A DNA stretch of 64,000 nt. It comes from Alteromonas confluentis. GTDB taxonomy: Bacteria > Pseudomonadota > Gammaproteobacteria > Enterobacterales > Alteromonadaceae. The notes beneath the pieces were generated by a model. The model saw nothing but the letters and a program-made list of their open reading frames with translations. It searched no databases and was not told the origin of the DNA. Below are positions 43,295 through 52,782 of this stretch, piece after piece. The position numbers and the translations under genes are program-made. How positions within the stretch are numbered: position 1 is the first letter of the stretch; every line of letters starts with the position of its first letter. The stretch covers positions 124,001 to 188,000 of the forward strand of contig NZ_MDHN01000013.1 of the NCBI RefSeq assembly GCF_001757105.1, read 5' to 3'.

Positions 43295-44170
43295 ATGAAT
43301 ATTGTCACGCCCATTCCAACGTCTTTAGTGTTCTCCACAGCCAATGTGAACACCGAATCTGCGCGCCGTGACAACCTATTAAAAGACACCATTCCGCCAT
43401 CTAAAGATGCTGACCAAGGCGCTGCTGAGCAGGGGTTAGGATCTGAATCCGATCGCGCCCGTACGCCCGGGCAAAAGCCTGCGCCGGTCACCTATGAGCG
43501 TCCGCAAATTCAAATTGATGCCGGCGCTGACGCATTGCAACAAAACGACAATGTGGACAACCCGGAAACAGGCGCTGACAACGCCAACCAGGAAAGCGCG
43601 GGTAGAGAGTCGGCGGAAGAAAAGCAGCAACAACAAGCTGAACAGGACGAAATTCAAGAACTCAAAGCGCGAGACCAGGAAGTTCGCCAGCACGAGCAGG
43701 CGCACTCAGCCCGTGGTGGCCAGTATGCGGGTTCGCCGCAATATGAATACGAAACCGGCCCTGATAACAAACGTTACGCCACGGGTGGTGAAGTCAATAT
43801 TGACGTGTCTGAGGCAGCTACGCCTGAAGATACTATCCAGAAAATGGAGCAAGTTCGTGCTGCTGCGCTAGCACCGGCTGAGCCTTCATCTCAAGATCTA
43901 AAAGTCGCCGCTGAAGCGGCCCAAAAAGCCAATGAGGCCAGAGCCGAAATGGCTAGCTCGTCAGCCTCAGGTGATGAGCAAGGGGCTGAAGTTTCATCGA
44001 TTGCTGGGGAAGGTGATATCAGTTTGCAAGCTGAAGGTTCTCGGCAGTTGGAAATGGCTAATGAAGACGTTTCGCCAACTGATGAAATGCAGTCGCGGAT
44101 TGGTGTCATTCAGGGGTTCTACAAAGCTACTGTGACCCCGAACTCAGGAGGCTTCACTGTTAGCGCCTAG
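43295..44170 (+). CDS. Putative metalloprotease of the SprA-related (CJM1_0395) family
   Basis: The 291-residue protein has no signal peptide. Residues ~75-130 are low-complexity, Gln/Glu-rich and coiled-coil-like, followed by the conserved core [27 protein letters not shown] (an HExxH zinc motif, HEQAH) and [40 protein letters not shown]. That core is typical of the SprA-related family, annotated as putative metalloproteases but without known substrate. The C-terminus is again low-complexity. It is probably cotranscribed with the flagellar-like small gene. Confidence 0.72.
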   Translation: MNIVTPIPTSLVFSTANVNTESARRDNLLKDTIPPSKDADQGAAEQGLGSESDRARTPGQKPAPVTYERPQIQIDAGADALQQNDNVDNPETGADNANQESAGRESAEEKQQQQAEQDEIQELKARDQEVRQHEQAHSARGGQYAGSPQYEYETGPDNKRYATGGEVNIDVSEAATPEDTIQKMEQVRAAALAPAEPSSQDLKVAAEAAQKANEARAEMASSSASGDEQGAEVSSIAGEGDISLQAEGSRQLEMANEDVSPTDEMQSRIGVIQGFYKATVTPNSGGFTVSA

Positions 44171-44193
44171 TGGTGATACTTATTCTTAAACGA

Positions 44194-44224
44194 AAAAAGC
44201 CAGCAATTTAAGCTGGCTTTCTTG
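44194..44224. terminator. Bidirectional terminator between the metalloprotease gene and tex
   Basis: AAAGCCAGC (44196-44204) pairs with GCTGGCTTT (44212-44220). There is a T run on both sides (TTTCTTG rightward; TTTTTTCG leftward), serving both convergent genes. Confidence 0.85.
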
Positions 44225-44239
44225 TATCAGGTCTTAACT

Positions 44240-46594
44240 TTACTTCTGCTTCGCCTTCGCGAACGCATCTGCAAAAGCATTACCCATGGCGGCATTTGCT
44301 GGCGCTTGCGCCTGACGGTTGCCACCACCGTTGTTATTACGGTTTGGCTGACGGCCTTTGCCCTGCTTGCCTGCCGGTTTACCGGCTCCGCCCGCATTGC
44401 GTTTTTCCGCTGCCGCTGCCGGTGCTGGTGTGTCGTCCAAGCGCATAGTAAATGAAATGCGCTTACGCTGAACGTCTACTTCCAATACTTTTACCTTCAC
44501 AATATCGCCGGCTTTCACCACTTCACGTGGATCAGAGATGAACTTGTTGGTCAGCGCAGAAATGTGAACCAGACCATCCTGATGTACGCCCACGTCAACG
44601 AAGGCACCGAAGTTAGCCACGTTGCTCACTACGCCTTCTAAAATCATGCCAGGCTTCAGATCGCTAATGGTCTCAACGCCTTCTTTAAAGGTGGCTGTTT
44701 TAAACTCTGGGCGCGGGTCGCGGCCTGGCTTGTCGAGTTCTTTCAGAATGTCTTTAACCGTTGGTAAGCCAAACGCGTCGCTGGTGAAGTCTTCCGGTGC
44801 TAACTTACGCAGCAGATCGGTGTTTCCAATTAAATCGTTTACCGCAACCTGGGTACGATCAACGATGTTGTCGACCACAGGATAAGATTCAGGGTGAACA
44901 GATGAAGCATCCAGTGGGTTTGAACCCGCCGTAATGCGCAGGAAGCCTGCCGCCTGTTCGAAGGCTTTAGGACCAAGACGTTCCACTTTCAGCAATGCTT
45001 TACGGTCTGGGAAGGCGCCGTTGGAATCACGGAAAGACACAATGTTATGTGCCAGGGTTTTATTCAAACCAGACACGTAAGAAAGCAGTGCGGGAGACGC
45101 GGTATTTAAATCAACGCCAACGGCGTTTACACAGTCCTCAATTACGCGGTCGAGGGATTTACCCAGTTGGCTCTGGCTTACGTCGTGCTGATATTGGCCA
45201 ACACCAATGGCTTTAGGCTCAATTTTTACCAGCTCCGCGAGAGGGTCCTGCAGGCGACGGGCAATAGACACTGCGCCACGCAGTGATACATCCATACCCG
45301 GCAGTTCTTTAGAAGCCAGTTCAGATGCGGAGTAGACCGATGCACCGGCCTCGCTCACCATAATCTTCTGCGCACCCAGTTCCGGCGCTGCTTTAAGCAT
45401 TTCTGCTACCAGTTTGTCGGTTTCCCGCGATCCGGTGCCGTTACCAATACTGATGAGCTCGACTTTATGCTGCTTACACACATTGATAAGCGTGCGCATG
45501 GACTTGTCCCAAGCATTCTGCGGTGCGTGTGGGAAAATGGTATTGGTAGCAACCACTTTACCGGTTTTATCAACCACAGCCACTTTCACACCGGTACGCA
45601 GACCTGGATCGAGGCCCATGGTCGTTTTAGCTCCGGCAGGGGCAGCCATCAACAGGTCATTAAGGTTTTTAGCAAATACGCTGATGGCTTCTTCTTCCGC
45701 TTGTTCACGCAGCGTGGAAAAAAGCTCTGTTTCCATGTGCAGGGCAATTTTGATTTTCCAGGTCCATTGTACAACCTGCTTTAAAAATGCGTCGGCAGCA
45801 CGGCCTTTGTCCGCAATGCCATAGTGTTCGGCAATGACAAATTCGCAGTGTGAAGGGGCTGTGGCGTCTTCATTTTGTGGATCCGCATTCAGCTGAATAT
45901 GCAGCATGCCTTCGTTGCGACCACGGAACATGGCCAGTGCGCGGTGTGAAGGAACAGATTTCAGTTTTTCCTGGTGCTCAAAGTAATCTTTGTACTTAAT
46001 CGCTTCCTGTTCTTTGCCCGGTGCTACGGTACTGGTCACGAACGCATTGTCGTTGAGATACGCGCGGATTTTTGCCAGCAGACCGGCGTCCTCTGCAAAA
46101 CGCTCCATCAGAATATAGCGTGCGCCTTCCAGCGCTGATTTAGTATCAGCAACGCCATTGTCTGCGCTGATAAATGCTTCAGCTTCATTTTCTGGGGTCA
46201 GAGTGGGGTCGTTAAACAGTTTGTCGGCCAACGGTTCTAAACCGGCTTCAATGGCAATTTGGCCCTTCGTGCGGCGGCGGGGCTTGTAAGGCAGGTACAA
46301 ATCTTCCAGCGTGGTTTTGCTGTCGGCGGAAACAATCTGGTTTTTCAGTTCATCAGAAAGCTTACCTTGCTCTTCAATAGACTTAAGGATCACGCCTCGA
46401 CGATCTTCCAGTTCGCGAAGATAGGTGAGACGCTGTTCCAGGTTTCGAAGTTGAGAATCATCTAGTCCCTGTGTTGCCTCTTTCCTGTATCGAGCGATGA
46501 AAGGTACCGTTGAGCCTTCATCTAAAAGTGAAACGGCCGCTTGCACTTGAGTAGGGCTGACAGCGAGTTCTTCGGCAATTTTGTTGATAATCAT
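44240..46594 (-). CDS. tex: Transcription accessory protein Tex (YhgF)
   Basis: The 784-residue RNA-binding protein has an N-terminal helical Tex domain ([35 protein letters not shown]), a YqgF-like RNase H fold ([17 protein letters not shown]), helix-hairpin-helix repeats ([23 protein letters not shown]) and an S1 domain ([34 protein letters not shown]). The C-terminus ends in a basic Gly/Asn/Gln-rich tail. Tex proteins affect transcription and RNA turnover. It lies downstream of greB on the same strand with 151 nt between. Confidence 0.97.
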   Translation of the reverse strand: MIINKIAEELAVSPTQVQAAVSLLDEGSTVPFIARYRKEATQGLDDSQLRNLEQRLTYLRELEDRRGVILKSIEEQGKLSDELKNQIVSADSKTTLEDLYLPYKPRRRTKGQIAIEAGLEPLADKLFNDPTLTPENEAEAFISADNGVADTKSALEGARYILMERFAEDAGLLAKIRAYLNDNAFVTSTVAPGKEQEAIKYKDYFEHQEKLKSVPSHRALAMFRGRNEGMLHIQLNADPQNEDATAPSHCEFVIAEHYGIADKGRAADAFLKQVVQWTWKIKIALHMETELFSTLREQAEEEAISVFAKNLNDLLMAAPAGAKTTMGLDPGLRTGVKVAVVDKTGKVVATNTIFPHAPQNAWDKSMRTLINVCKQHKVELISIGNGTGSRETDKLVAEMLKAAPELGAQKIMVSEAGASVYSASELASKELPGMDVSLRGAVSIARRLQDPLAELVKIEPKAIGVGQYQHDVSQSQLGKSLDRVIEDCVNAVGVDLNTASPALLSYVSGLNKTLAHNIVSFRDSNGAFPDRKALLKVERLGPKAFEQAAGFLRITAGSNPLDASSVHPESYPVVDNIVDRTQVAVNDLIGNTDLLRKLAPEDFTSDAFGLPTVKDILKELDKPGRDPRPEFKTATFKEGVETISDLKPGMILEGVVSNVANFGAFVDVGVHQDGLVHISALTNKFISDPREVVKAGDIVKVKVLEVDVQRKRISFTMRLDDTPAPAAAAEKRNAGGAGKPAGKQGKGRQPNRNNNGGGNRQAQAPANAAMGNAFADAFAKAKQK

Positions 46595-46745
46595 AGTAAG
46601 CTCTGTGGCCTTTAAATTTGTGTCCTGCCGGGTCGTCAGGCCCGACTAAATATTGGGTGTATTCACTGGTGCGCAAGTATATCACTGATGAATTCATGGT
46701 TAATGCTGTTTATCTCAGTGAATCCTTTGTTTTACGCAGGTGACG

Positions 46746-47231
46746 TTAAACTTTGTCTTCGGTATCGTACCAAATGCGGTTTATCCACCACTCGAAGATA
46801 CCGGTTTCTGTTTTCACTGTGATGTCATCGTCTACCGATTTGCCAATCAGTGAGCGTGCCATGGGCGAATCCACGGAAATATAGTCCTTACGACCAAAAA
46901 TTTCATCGTACCCGACAATGCGCAGCGTCATGGTTTTACCTTTGTCGTTCTCAATTTCTATCCAAGCGCCAAAAAACACTTTGCCCTCTTGTTGAGGCGA
47001 ATAGTCGACGACTTTCAGGTTTTCCAAGCACTTGCGTAAATAACGCACGCGACGGTCGATTTCCCGCAGGCGCTTTTTGTTGTACTGGTAATCCGCATTC
47101 TCGCTACGATCGCCGAGACTCGCGGCCCAGGTGACTTTGCGGGTTGTTTCGGGGCGTTCTTCCCGCCATAAATAGTCGAGCTCGTTTTGTAGCTTCCGAT
47201 ATCCATTACGGGTAATGAGTGGCGTGCGCAT
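46746..47231 (-). CDS. greB: Transcription elongation factor GreB
   Basis: The 161-residue protein has the N-terminal coiled coil with the acidic tip (ASLGDRSENADYQYNKKRLREIDRRVRYL) and a C-terminal FKBP-like domain ending in GIFEWWINRIWYD. It binds the RNA polymerase secondary channel and stimulates cleavage of backtracked RNA. The R-x-V/I-RYLRKCLENLKVV segment after the coiled coil distinguishes GreB from GreA. greB next to tex/yhgF is also the E. coli order. Confidence 0.96.
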   Translation of the reverse strand: MRTPLITRNGYRKLQNELDYLWREERPETTRKVTWAASLGDRSENADYQYNKKRLREIDRRVRYLRKCLENLKVVDYSPQQEGKVFFGAWIEIENDKGKTMTLRIVGYDEIFGRKDYISVDSPMARSLIGKSVDDDITVKTETGIFEWWINRIWYDTEDKV

Positions 47232-47409
47232 AGTAAAAATTCGCTATGTTTATGATTTTAAAACTAATCAATTATAAATTTGAGCCGATAAGCATTAAGC
47301 AATGTGGTTAATCAGCGCAAACACAAGTTTATAGGGTTATCTTGCGTAAAAAATGAACGAATTGTTGGTGAGTATGTCGAAATACTATCCATAATTAACA
47401 TGGAAACGA

Positions 47410-47700
47410 GTGAATATTATTATGCAGCATGAGCAAACAGAGTTAAAAGAAAAACGTAGCGATCAAACGCTAACGGCCAATGGCATTACCATTGTCGGCT
47501 TTATGTTGTTTCTCTCCGGCGTGGTTTTGTTCGCAATCGGCATGATCGACATTCTCGTTCACATTAATAGCGTGAAAACCGCAGCCCTGCTTGTCGGCGG
47601 TATCGCCGCATACAAGGTAGGTCATACAATGATTAAGCATTGCGCAACGTTACGGAAACGCCCGGAACGCCGACGTCATCTGCTATCTGACAACACTTAA
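47410..47700 (+). CDS. Small two-helix membrane protein, unknown function
   Basis: A 96-residue protein with two hydrophobic helices (residues ~27-50 and ~57-75), an acidic/basic N-terminal segment and a basic tail (KRPERRRHLL). The frame opens at a GTG with GGAAAC upstream; an ATG four codons later is an alternative. No family was recognised. It is a lone gene with its own terminator. Confidence 0.5.
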   Translation: MNIIMQHEQTELKEKRSDQTLTANGITIVGFMLFLSGVVLFAIGMIDILVHINSVKTAALLVGGIAAYKVGHTMIKHCATLRKRPERRRHLLSDNT

Positions 47701-47718
47701 TAGTGAATAGATGTTTTA

Positions 47719-47753
47719 CAACAAAGCCCTTCCATTGAAGGGCTTTGTTGTTT
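47719..47753 (+). terminator. Rho-independent terminator
   Basis: A 14-bp perfect stem (47719-47732 with 47737-47750, loop CATT) is followed by a short T run. It lies 19 nt after the small membrane protein gene. Confidence 0.8.
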
Positions 47754-47853
47754 CTGCCTCAGGCTGTGATGAGCGAGATTTAATGTTTGTAAACAATCCT
47801 CAGCAGTAAAAGCTCCGTAGCCATGGATACATTTCAAAACAGGAGATGATTTC

Positions 47854-48417
47854 ATGAGTAATAAACTACAGGGTAAAAAAGTCGCTATTTTAGCAACCGA
47901 CGGTTTTGAGCAAATTGAACTGACTAAACCGAAAGAAGCGGTGGAAGCAGAAGGCGCAACAGTTGATATTATTTCGCTGAAAGCCGACGACATTCAGGGC
48001 ATGAACCATGATGAAAAAGGCGACACGTTTTCAGTAGACAAAGTAGTTTCTGCAGTAAATGCCAAAGACTATGATGGCCTCATCCTCCCTGGTGGTGTGC
48101 AAAACCCAGATACCCTGCGCACTGATGAAAAAGCGGTAACGTTTGTTCGTGATTTCTTTGCCCAGCATAAACCGGTATCTGCTATCTGCCATGGTCCGTG
48201 GATGCTGGTGGAGGCAGATGTCTTAAATAATCGAAAAGTCACGTCTTTCCCCAGTCTCAAAACCGATATTGTTAACGCGGGGGGTAACTGGGTAGATGAG
48301 GAAGTGGTTTGCGATCAAGCACTGGTAACCAGTCGCACACCGGATGATTTACCTGCCTTCTGCCGCAAAATTGTGGAAGAGCTTCGTGAAGGTAAACACG
48401 ACCAGCAGCACGTATAA
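47854..48417 (+). CDS. DJ-1/PfpI family protein (YhbO-like)
   Basis: The 187-residue protein has the family nucleophile elbow ISAICHGPWMLVEA (Cys in AICHG) and KKVAILATDGFEQIEL with the conserved acidic residue near the N-terminus. PfpI/YhbO proteins are stress-protective, with reported glyoxalase or deglycase-type activity toward dicarbonyls. The gene is followed after 16 nt by an old yellow enzyme gene, suggesting a joint response to reactive electrophiles. An AGGAG ribosome site precedes the ATG. Confidence 0.9.
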   Translation: MSNKLQGKKVAILATDGFEQIELTKPKEAVEAEGATVDIISLKADDIQGMNHDEKGDTFSVDKVVSAVNAKDYDGLILPGGVQNPDTLRTDEKAVTFVRDFFAQHKPVSAICHGPWMLVEADVLNNRKVTSFPSLKTDIVNAGGNWVDEEVVCDQALVTSRTPDDLPAFCRKIVEELREGKHDQQHV

Positions 48418-48433
48418 AACGGAGGTAACGGTA

Positions 48434-49516
48434 ATGACTACATTATTTGATAAAGGCAGTGTCGGCAGTGTCGACGTACAGAACCGCGTTTTTATGGCAC
48501 CGCTTACGCGCAGCCGTGCAGTGGATGGCACCGATGTACCATCAGACATGGCGGTAACCTATTACCAGCAGCGCGCCTCGGGTGGATTGCTGATCACTGA
48601 AGCGTCGCAAATCAGCCCTCAGGGTAAAGGCTATATTCGTACGCCGGGCATTTACAGCGCCGAACAAGTGCAGAAATGGCGAGAGATCACAGAAGCTGTG
48701 CATGAGAAAGGTGGTCGTATTTTTCTGCAGCTCTGGCATGTAGGCCGAATTAGCCACAGTCATTTTCAGCCGGATAACGCCAAGCCGCTGGCCCCTTCTG
48801 CGGTGAAGCCTGACGTGGGTGTGTTTTTCGACGGCGATAAACAGCCCGCGTCTGAACCCAAGGCCATGACGGTAGAAGAGATTCAGTCCACCGTGGCAGA
48901 CTTTCAGAAAGCCGCGGAAAATGCCCGCGAAGCCGGTTTTGACGGCGTAGAAATTCATGCTGCAAACGGATATCTCATCGATCAGTTCCTGCGAGATAAA
49001 ACCAATCTGCGGGACGACGAGTACGGCGGCAGCGTTGAAAATCGCCTACGTTTCTTGAAAGAGGTTACCCGCGCCGTGCTAAAAGTCTGGGATGCTTCTC
49101 AGGTGGGCATCCGCTTGTCACCGGTTGGGAATCAGAACGATATCGCAGACAGCGATCCGTTGGCCACTTTCAGTGAAGTTATTAACTTTATCAATCCACT
49201 GAACCTGGCTTATCTGCATATGGTTGAGCGCTTTCCAGGGATGCCGGCAAACAATACCGATCTCGCAACTATCATTGAACTGCGAGAGCAATGGCAGGGT
49301 TTCTATATTGCCAATGGCGATTACGACGTGCTATCCGCTAAGCAAGCAGTAGAGTCTGGCTATGCTGATGCAGTCGCATTCGGTCGTCCCTTCATTGCAA
49401 ACCCCGATCTGGCTGAGCGCCTGGAAAAAGGCGTAGCCCTTAATGAGCCCGACCAAGACACCTTCTACGCCGGTGAAGAGAAGGGTTATATCGACTATCC
49501 ATTTTATAATGACTAG
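48434..49516 (+). CDS. Old yellow enzyme family alkene reductase (NemA-like)
   Basis: The 360-residue FMN-dependent TIM barrel has family landmarks RVFMAPLTRSRA, GGLLITEASQISPQG, LQLWHVGRISH, GFDGVEIHAANGYLIDQFLRD (His-Ala-Asn substrate site), NRLRFLKEV and AVAFGRPFIANPDLAERL. It reduces activated alkenes, nitro compounds or quinone-like electrophiles with NAD(P)H. The ATG at 48434 has a strong GGAGGT; a longer frame would overlap the upstream gene and lacks support. It is cotranscribed with the DJ-1 gene. Confidence 0.94.
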   Translation: MTTLFDKGSVGSVDVQNRVFMAPLTRSRAVDGTDVPSDMAVTYYQQRASGGLLITEASQISPQGKGYIRTPGIYSAEQVQKWREITEAVHEKGGRIFLQLWHVGRISHSHFQPDNAKPLAPSAVKPDVGVFFDGDKQPASEPKAMTVEEIQSTVADFQKAAENAREAGFDGVEIHAANGYLIDQFLRDKTNLRDDEYGGSVENRLRFLKEVTRAVLKVWDASQVGIRLSPVGNQNDIADSDPLATFSEVINFINPLNLAYLHMVERFPGMPANNTDLATIIELREQWQGFYIANGDYDVLSAKQAVESGYADAVAFGRPFIANPDLAERLEKGVALNEPDQDTFYAGEEKGYIDYPFYND

Positions 49517-49532
49517 CGCTTAAGTGCAGTTC

Positions 49533-49563
49533 GCGCGAAAGGAAAGGCCTTTCGCGCAGTTTA
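49533..49563 (+). terminator. Hairpin terminator after the alkene reductase gene
   Basis: GCGCGAAAGG (49533-49542) pairs with CCTTTCGCGC (49548-49557) and is followed by a short AGTTTA. The stem is strong but the T tract weak. Confidence 0.6.
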
Positions 49564-49617
49564 CCCTCTTAAAAATCATGCTTAAAATTGTTTCAAATCA
49601 GTAGTCTAGTGAATGTA

Positions 49618-49632
49618 GTAACATGATGTTAC
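49618..49632 (+). promoter_or_regulatory. Palindrome GTAACAT-G-ATGTTAC upstream of the second DJ-1 gene
   Basis: A perfect 7-bp inverted repeat with a one-base centre, 69 nt before the start at 49701; probable operator. The regulator is unknown; the ribbon-helix-helix protein two genes on is one candidate. Confidence 0.5.
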
Positions 49633-49700
49633 CGGCTAGGTGCTCTGCTATGTTCATATAGATTTGCAGTATTGTTGATAACCCAATTAAGGACACGACG

Positions 49701-50258
49701 ATGAGCAAAATTCTAATGATTACCGGTGACTTCGTAGAAGATTATGAGAACATGGTGCCCTACCAGGCTTTGATGGCCTGTGGTCATACCGTAGACGCGG
49801 TTTGCCCGGGCAAGAAAGCCGGCGACACGGTTAAAACCGCTATTCACGATTTCGAAGGTGACCAAACCTACACCGAAAAGCCCGGTCACAATTTCGCCCT
49901 CAATGCGACGTTCGCAGACATTAACGCTGATGACTACGATGCGCTCTACATTCCAGGTGGCCGCGCGCCAGAGTATCTGCGTTTGAACGATGCAGTAATT
50001 GAAATGGTGCGCAGTTTTTTTGTTGCCGATAAACCGGTAAGCTCCATTTGTCATGGTCCACAATTATTGGCCGCGGCCGGCGTTCTTGAAGGTAAGCGCG
50101 TTTCGGCGTATCCGGCTTGCGAACCCGAGGTGAAACTGGCTGGTGGAACCTATGTGACGGTGGAAATGGACGAGGCCATCACCGACGGCAAGTTAGTGAC
50201 AGGTCCAGCCTGGCCTGCGCATCCAGCGTTGTTAAGTCAGTTCATGGCTTTGCTGTAA
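49701..50258 (+). CDS. DJ-1/PfpI family protein
   Basis: The 185-residue DJ-1-fold protein has the elbow [20 protein letters not shown] (Cys nucleophile) and the N-terminal acidic segment [16 protein letters not shown], typical of the subfamily with an inserted [14 protein letters not shown] loop. It is distinct from the DJ-1 protein at 47854. It lies 28 nt before the ribbon-helix-helix gene and probably shares its transcript. A protective role against dicarbonyl or oxidative damage is inferred. Confidence 0.88.
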   Translation: MSKILMITGDFVEDYENMVPYQALMACGHTVDAVCPGKKAGDTVKTAIHDFEGDQTYTEKPGHNFALNATFADINADDYDALYIPGGRAPEYLRLNDAVIEMVRSFFVADKPVSSICHGPQLLAAAGVLEGKRVSAYPACEPEVKLAGGTYVTVEMDEAITDGKLVTGPAWPAHPALLSQFMALL

Positions 50259-50286
50259 CGCACTATTTAAATGATTAGAGGACAAG

Positions 50287-50682
50287 ATGATGTGTGGATT
50301 ATTCATTAATGCCGACGCTGACCTGTGGGAAAGTAAAACCCGCTCGATGCGCATTGAGGGTGTGGTGACATCAATTCGCATGGAGACGTTCTTCTGGAAT
50401 ATTTTGCAGGAAATTGCCTGTCGCGATGAAATGACGGTAAATCAGCTGGTCACCAAGCTTTATCTGGAATCGCTGGACGCCGACCATGATGTAGGTAACT
50501 TTACTTCGTTTCTACGGGTTTGCTGTGGACGATATTTGTCATTAAGTGCCGATGGGCATCTACAGCGTGATGAAGCGAAACCGTTGGCGGGTTTAGCATC
50601 GGCCAAACTTATTGAAAAAGAAACTGAGGCAGCCAATTTGCGTCAACTCAATGCCGCAAACCGACGAGGTGAAAGCCACTAA
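50287..50682 (+). CDS. Ribbon-helix-helix (RHH_4-type) domain protein
   Basis: The 131-residue protein has a ribbon-helix-helix core: SMRIEGVVTSIRMETFFWNILQEIACRDEMTVNQLVTKLYLES with strand and two helices, as in RHH_4 proteins with an arylsulfate/antitoxin-like fold. It likely binds DNA. The remaining C-terminus (LIEKETEAANLRQLNAANRRG) looks helical. A GAGGA site precedes the ATG. It may regulate the DJ-1 operon, but this is inference. Confidence 0.75.
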   Translation: MMCGLFINADADLWESKTRSMRIEGVVTSIRMETFFWNILQEIACRDEMTVNQLVTKLYLESLDADHDVGNFTSFLRVCCGRYLSLSADGHLQRDEAKPLAGLASAKLIEKETEAANLRQLNAANRRGESH

Positions 50683-50725
50683 GTATTGTGCCTTCGTGCT
50701 GCTTGCGTGCTTTTCAGGGGATATA

Positions 50726-50759
50726 AAAAAGCCAGTCAGGGCAACCTGACTGGCTTTTT
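50726..50759. terminator. Bidirectional terminator between the RHH gene and fkpA
   Basis: AAAAAGCCAGTCAGG (50726-50740) pairs with CCTGACTGGCTTTTT (50745-50759), loop GCAA. T runs on both strands serve the two convergent genes. Confidence 0.95.
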
Positions 50760-50812
50760 CTTATGCATTGCAAGGGTAAGTAAATGGGTCATTGACCCCT
50801 TACTTACGCGAC

Positions 50813-51583
50813 TTATTCAGCTTCTGAATCGTCAACCACTTCCAGTAATTCAACGTCGAAAATCAGTGTTGAATTAGGTGTGATAAGGCCAGTAGAGCGT
50901 TCGCCGTAAGCCAATTCTGCAGGGATAACGAAACGGAATTTCGCACCTACTTTCATAAGCTGTACGCCTTCAGTCCAACCAGGAATGACGCGGTTCAGCG
51001 GGAAGGTAACAGGTTCGTCACGTTCAACAGATGAGTCGAAAACTGTGCCGTCAATTAAGGTGCCGTGGTAATGTACTTTAACTTGATCAGTGGCCGTAGG
51101 GCTTTTGCCTGTACCTTCCTGAAGTACTTCATACTGCAGGCCTGAATCAGTAACCGTTACACCTTCTTTCTTCGCGTTTTCTGCTAAATACTCTTCACCA
51201 AGTTTGATGTTTTCTTCAGCGGCTTTAGCAGCCATTTCTTGCTGCGCTGCGCGAACTGCCATTTCAGCAGCCTGAGCATTTTCCTGAATTTCGCCCTGGG
51301 TCATTTTGCTTTGATCTGCCAGTGCATCAAGGAAACCTTGCTTCAGGGCTTCTTTATCTAAAGGAAGACCGATTTGATCTTGTTGTTTTACACGGTTATT
51401 TACAAAAATACCCATGCCTGCGCCCATGGCGTACGCTTGTTTTTGTTCTACTGACATGTCAGCTAAGGCACTACCTTGCGCTGCTTCTTCTGCTGCAGGC
51501 TGCTTCGGTGCTTCTTCTTTTGGCTGACAGGCAAACAAACCCAGTGCAGCTACTGTCGATAAGGCGACAAGCGACTTACGCAT
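50813..51583 (-). CDS. fkpA: FKBP-type peptidyl-prolyl isomerase FkpA
   Basis: About 256 residues. A lipoprotein-like or Sec signal (GLFAC near residue 19) is followed by an Ala/Glu-rich helical dimerisation domain (~25-135) and a C-terminal FKBP domain (VKVHYHGTLIDGTVFDSSVERDEPVTFPLNRVIPGWTEG, IPAELAYGERSTGLITPNSTLIFDVELLEV). It is a periplasmic foldase/chaperone for outer-membrane proteins. The ATG at 51583 with GGAGAAG upstream is preferred to an in-frame ATG 99 nt earlier. It is near slyX as in E. coli (fkpA-slyX), with a WD40 gene between. Confidence 0.95.
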   Translation of the reverse strand: MRKSLVALSTVAALGLFACQPKEEAPKQPAAEEAAQGSALADMSVEQKQAYAMGAGMGIFVNNRVKQQDQIGLPLDKEALKQGFLDALADQSKMTQGEIQENAQAAEMAVRAAQQEMAAKAAEENIKLGEEYLAENAKKEGVTVTDSGLQYEVLQEGTGKSPTATDQVKVHYHGTLIDGTVFDSSVERDEPVTFPLNRVIPGWTEGVQLMKVGAKFRFVIPAELAYGERSTGLITPNSTLIFDVELLEVVDDSEAE

Positions 51584-51686
51584 AAAAACTTCTCCATTAT
51601 TATAAAATCTTTGTCGTGCCCCGGGGTACGACGGGTTTGTGTGATATACCCAAAAATTATTTTTCGTTGTGGGTATAAACATAAGA

Positions 51687-51725
51687 ATTTAGCAAAATGA
51701 TCACTTTCGAATCATTTTGCTAAAT
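51687..51725. repeat. Perfect 15-bp inverted repeat in the fkpA/WD40 intergenic region
   Basis: ATTTAGCAAAATGAT (51687-51701) and ATCATTTTGCTAAAT (51711-51725) are exact reverse complements with a 9-nt loop. It sits between divergent genes, about 100 nt from fkpA and 60 nt from the WD40 gene, without a T tract, so an operator or RNA hairpin is more likely than a terminator. Confidence 0.85.
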
Positions 51726-51786
51726 CGATTCGATTTGTTCCATGCTATGGTAAACCCAGAGACATTGAAAGCGAAACCTATAAGAC

Positions 51787-52782
51787 ATGCTTCATCGACG
51801 ATCGTTCAAAACTACGCTATTACTGGCATTTTTCAGTGTGTTGCTGAGTGCCTGTTCAGTACCGGAAACCGAGCCGGAGGAGCGCTGGCTGCACGCTGAA
51901 GATGGTGCCTATGCCGCCGACATTTCACCAAACGGTGAATACAGCGTGGTGTCCGGTGTCGATAATGGCATTAATGTATGGCACAACAAAGACAACAAAC
52001 TGCTTTTTCACTGGCAACATCAAAGTGAAGGCAACAACCTGGTGCTTGCGATTCATATTTCTGCAGATAACAAGTTCGTAGTTACCTCAGACCGTGAGGC
52101 GTTTGCATTGTGGAGCATTGAAAGCGGTGAGCCTGTAGGATTTTGGCGGATCGACGAATCTACTATTCGTGATGTGGCCGTAACGAATAACGGAACGGGT
52201 ATTCTTGTAGGCCGTTCCAACGGAAAGGTTATGTACTTCGAGCCAGAAACCGGTCGGCGTCTGGAATTTCTGGGGCATCAGGAGCGTATCAATTCCGTCG
52301 ACATTTCGCCCAACGGCGAATATGCGCTAACCGGTGGCAATGACTATGTGGCTTATCTTTGGAGCACGCGCACGGGGCAAATTATTCACACATTCACTCA
52401 CAGCAGTCGAATTTCCTCGGTAACGCTGGATGATGAGGGTCGTTTTGCCTTTACTGCAGACAGTAAGCAAGGCGCTAAGATCTGGAACGCACAAACAGGT
52501 GCACAGATGAGTAACCTGCAGTATATTGCGCGCCAGAAAATTTTTACCGATGCGGTTTTCTCTGCTGATGGTAAGTATTTACTTACTGGCTCACCCTCAA
52601 GAAATATTTATTTGTGGGATGTAAAAAATGGTGAGCAGGTGGATGAATGGAAGGTAGCTGCTAAAGAAGGCACCCGTCCTGCCACCGCCGTAGTGTATGC
52701 GGTGGGCTTCGTCGATAAGAAAACAATCCTTTCAGAAAGCAGTAGCGGCCTAGCAGAAATGTGGACAATAGAACATGAGTGA
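51787..52782 (+). CDS. WD40-repeat lipoprotein
   Basis: The 331-residue protein has a lipobox LLSAC near residue 23 and a seven-bladed WD40-type propeller. Repeats are visible as ADISPNGEYSVVSGVDNGINVWH, VDISPNGEYALTGGNDYVAYLWS and AVFSADGKYLLTGSPSRNIYLWD. Such proteins bind partners in the envelope, and the partner here is unknown. The last 8 nt overlap slyX, so the genes are cotranscribed. It is divergent from fkpA. Confidence 0.85.
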   Translation: MLHRRSFKTTLLLAFFSVLLSACSVPETEPEERWLHAEDGAYAADISPNGEYSVVSGVDNGINVWHNKDNKLLFHWQHQSEGNNLVLAIHISADNKFVVTSDREAFALWSIESGEPVGFWRIDESTIRDVAVTNNGTGILVGRSNGKVMYFEPETGRRLEFLGHQERINSVDISPNGEYALTGGNDYVAYLWSTRTGQIIHTFTHSSRISSVTLDDEGRFAFTADSKQGAKIWNAQTGAQMSNLQYIARQKIFTDAVFSADGKYLLTGSPSRNIYLWDVKNGEQVDEWKVAAKEGTRPATAVVYAVGFVDKKTILSESSSGLAEMWTIEHE

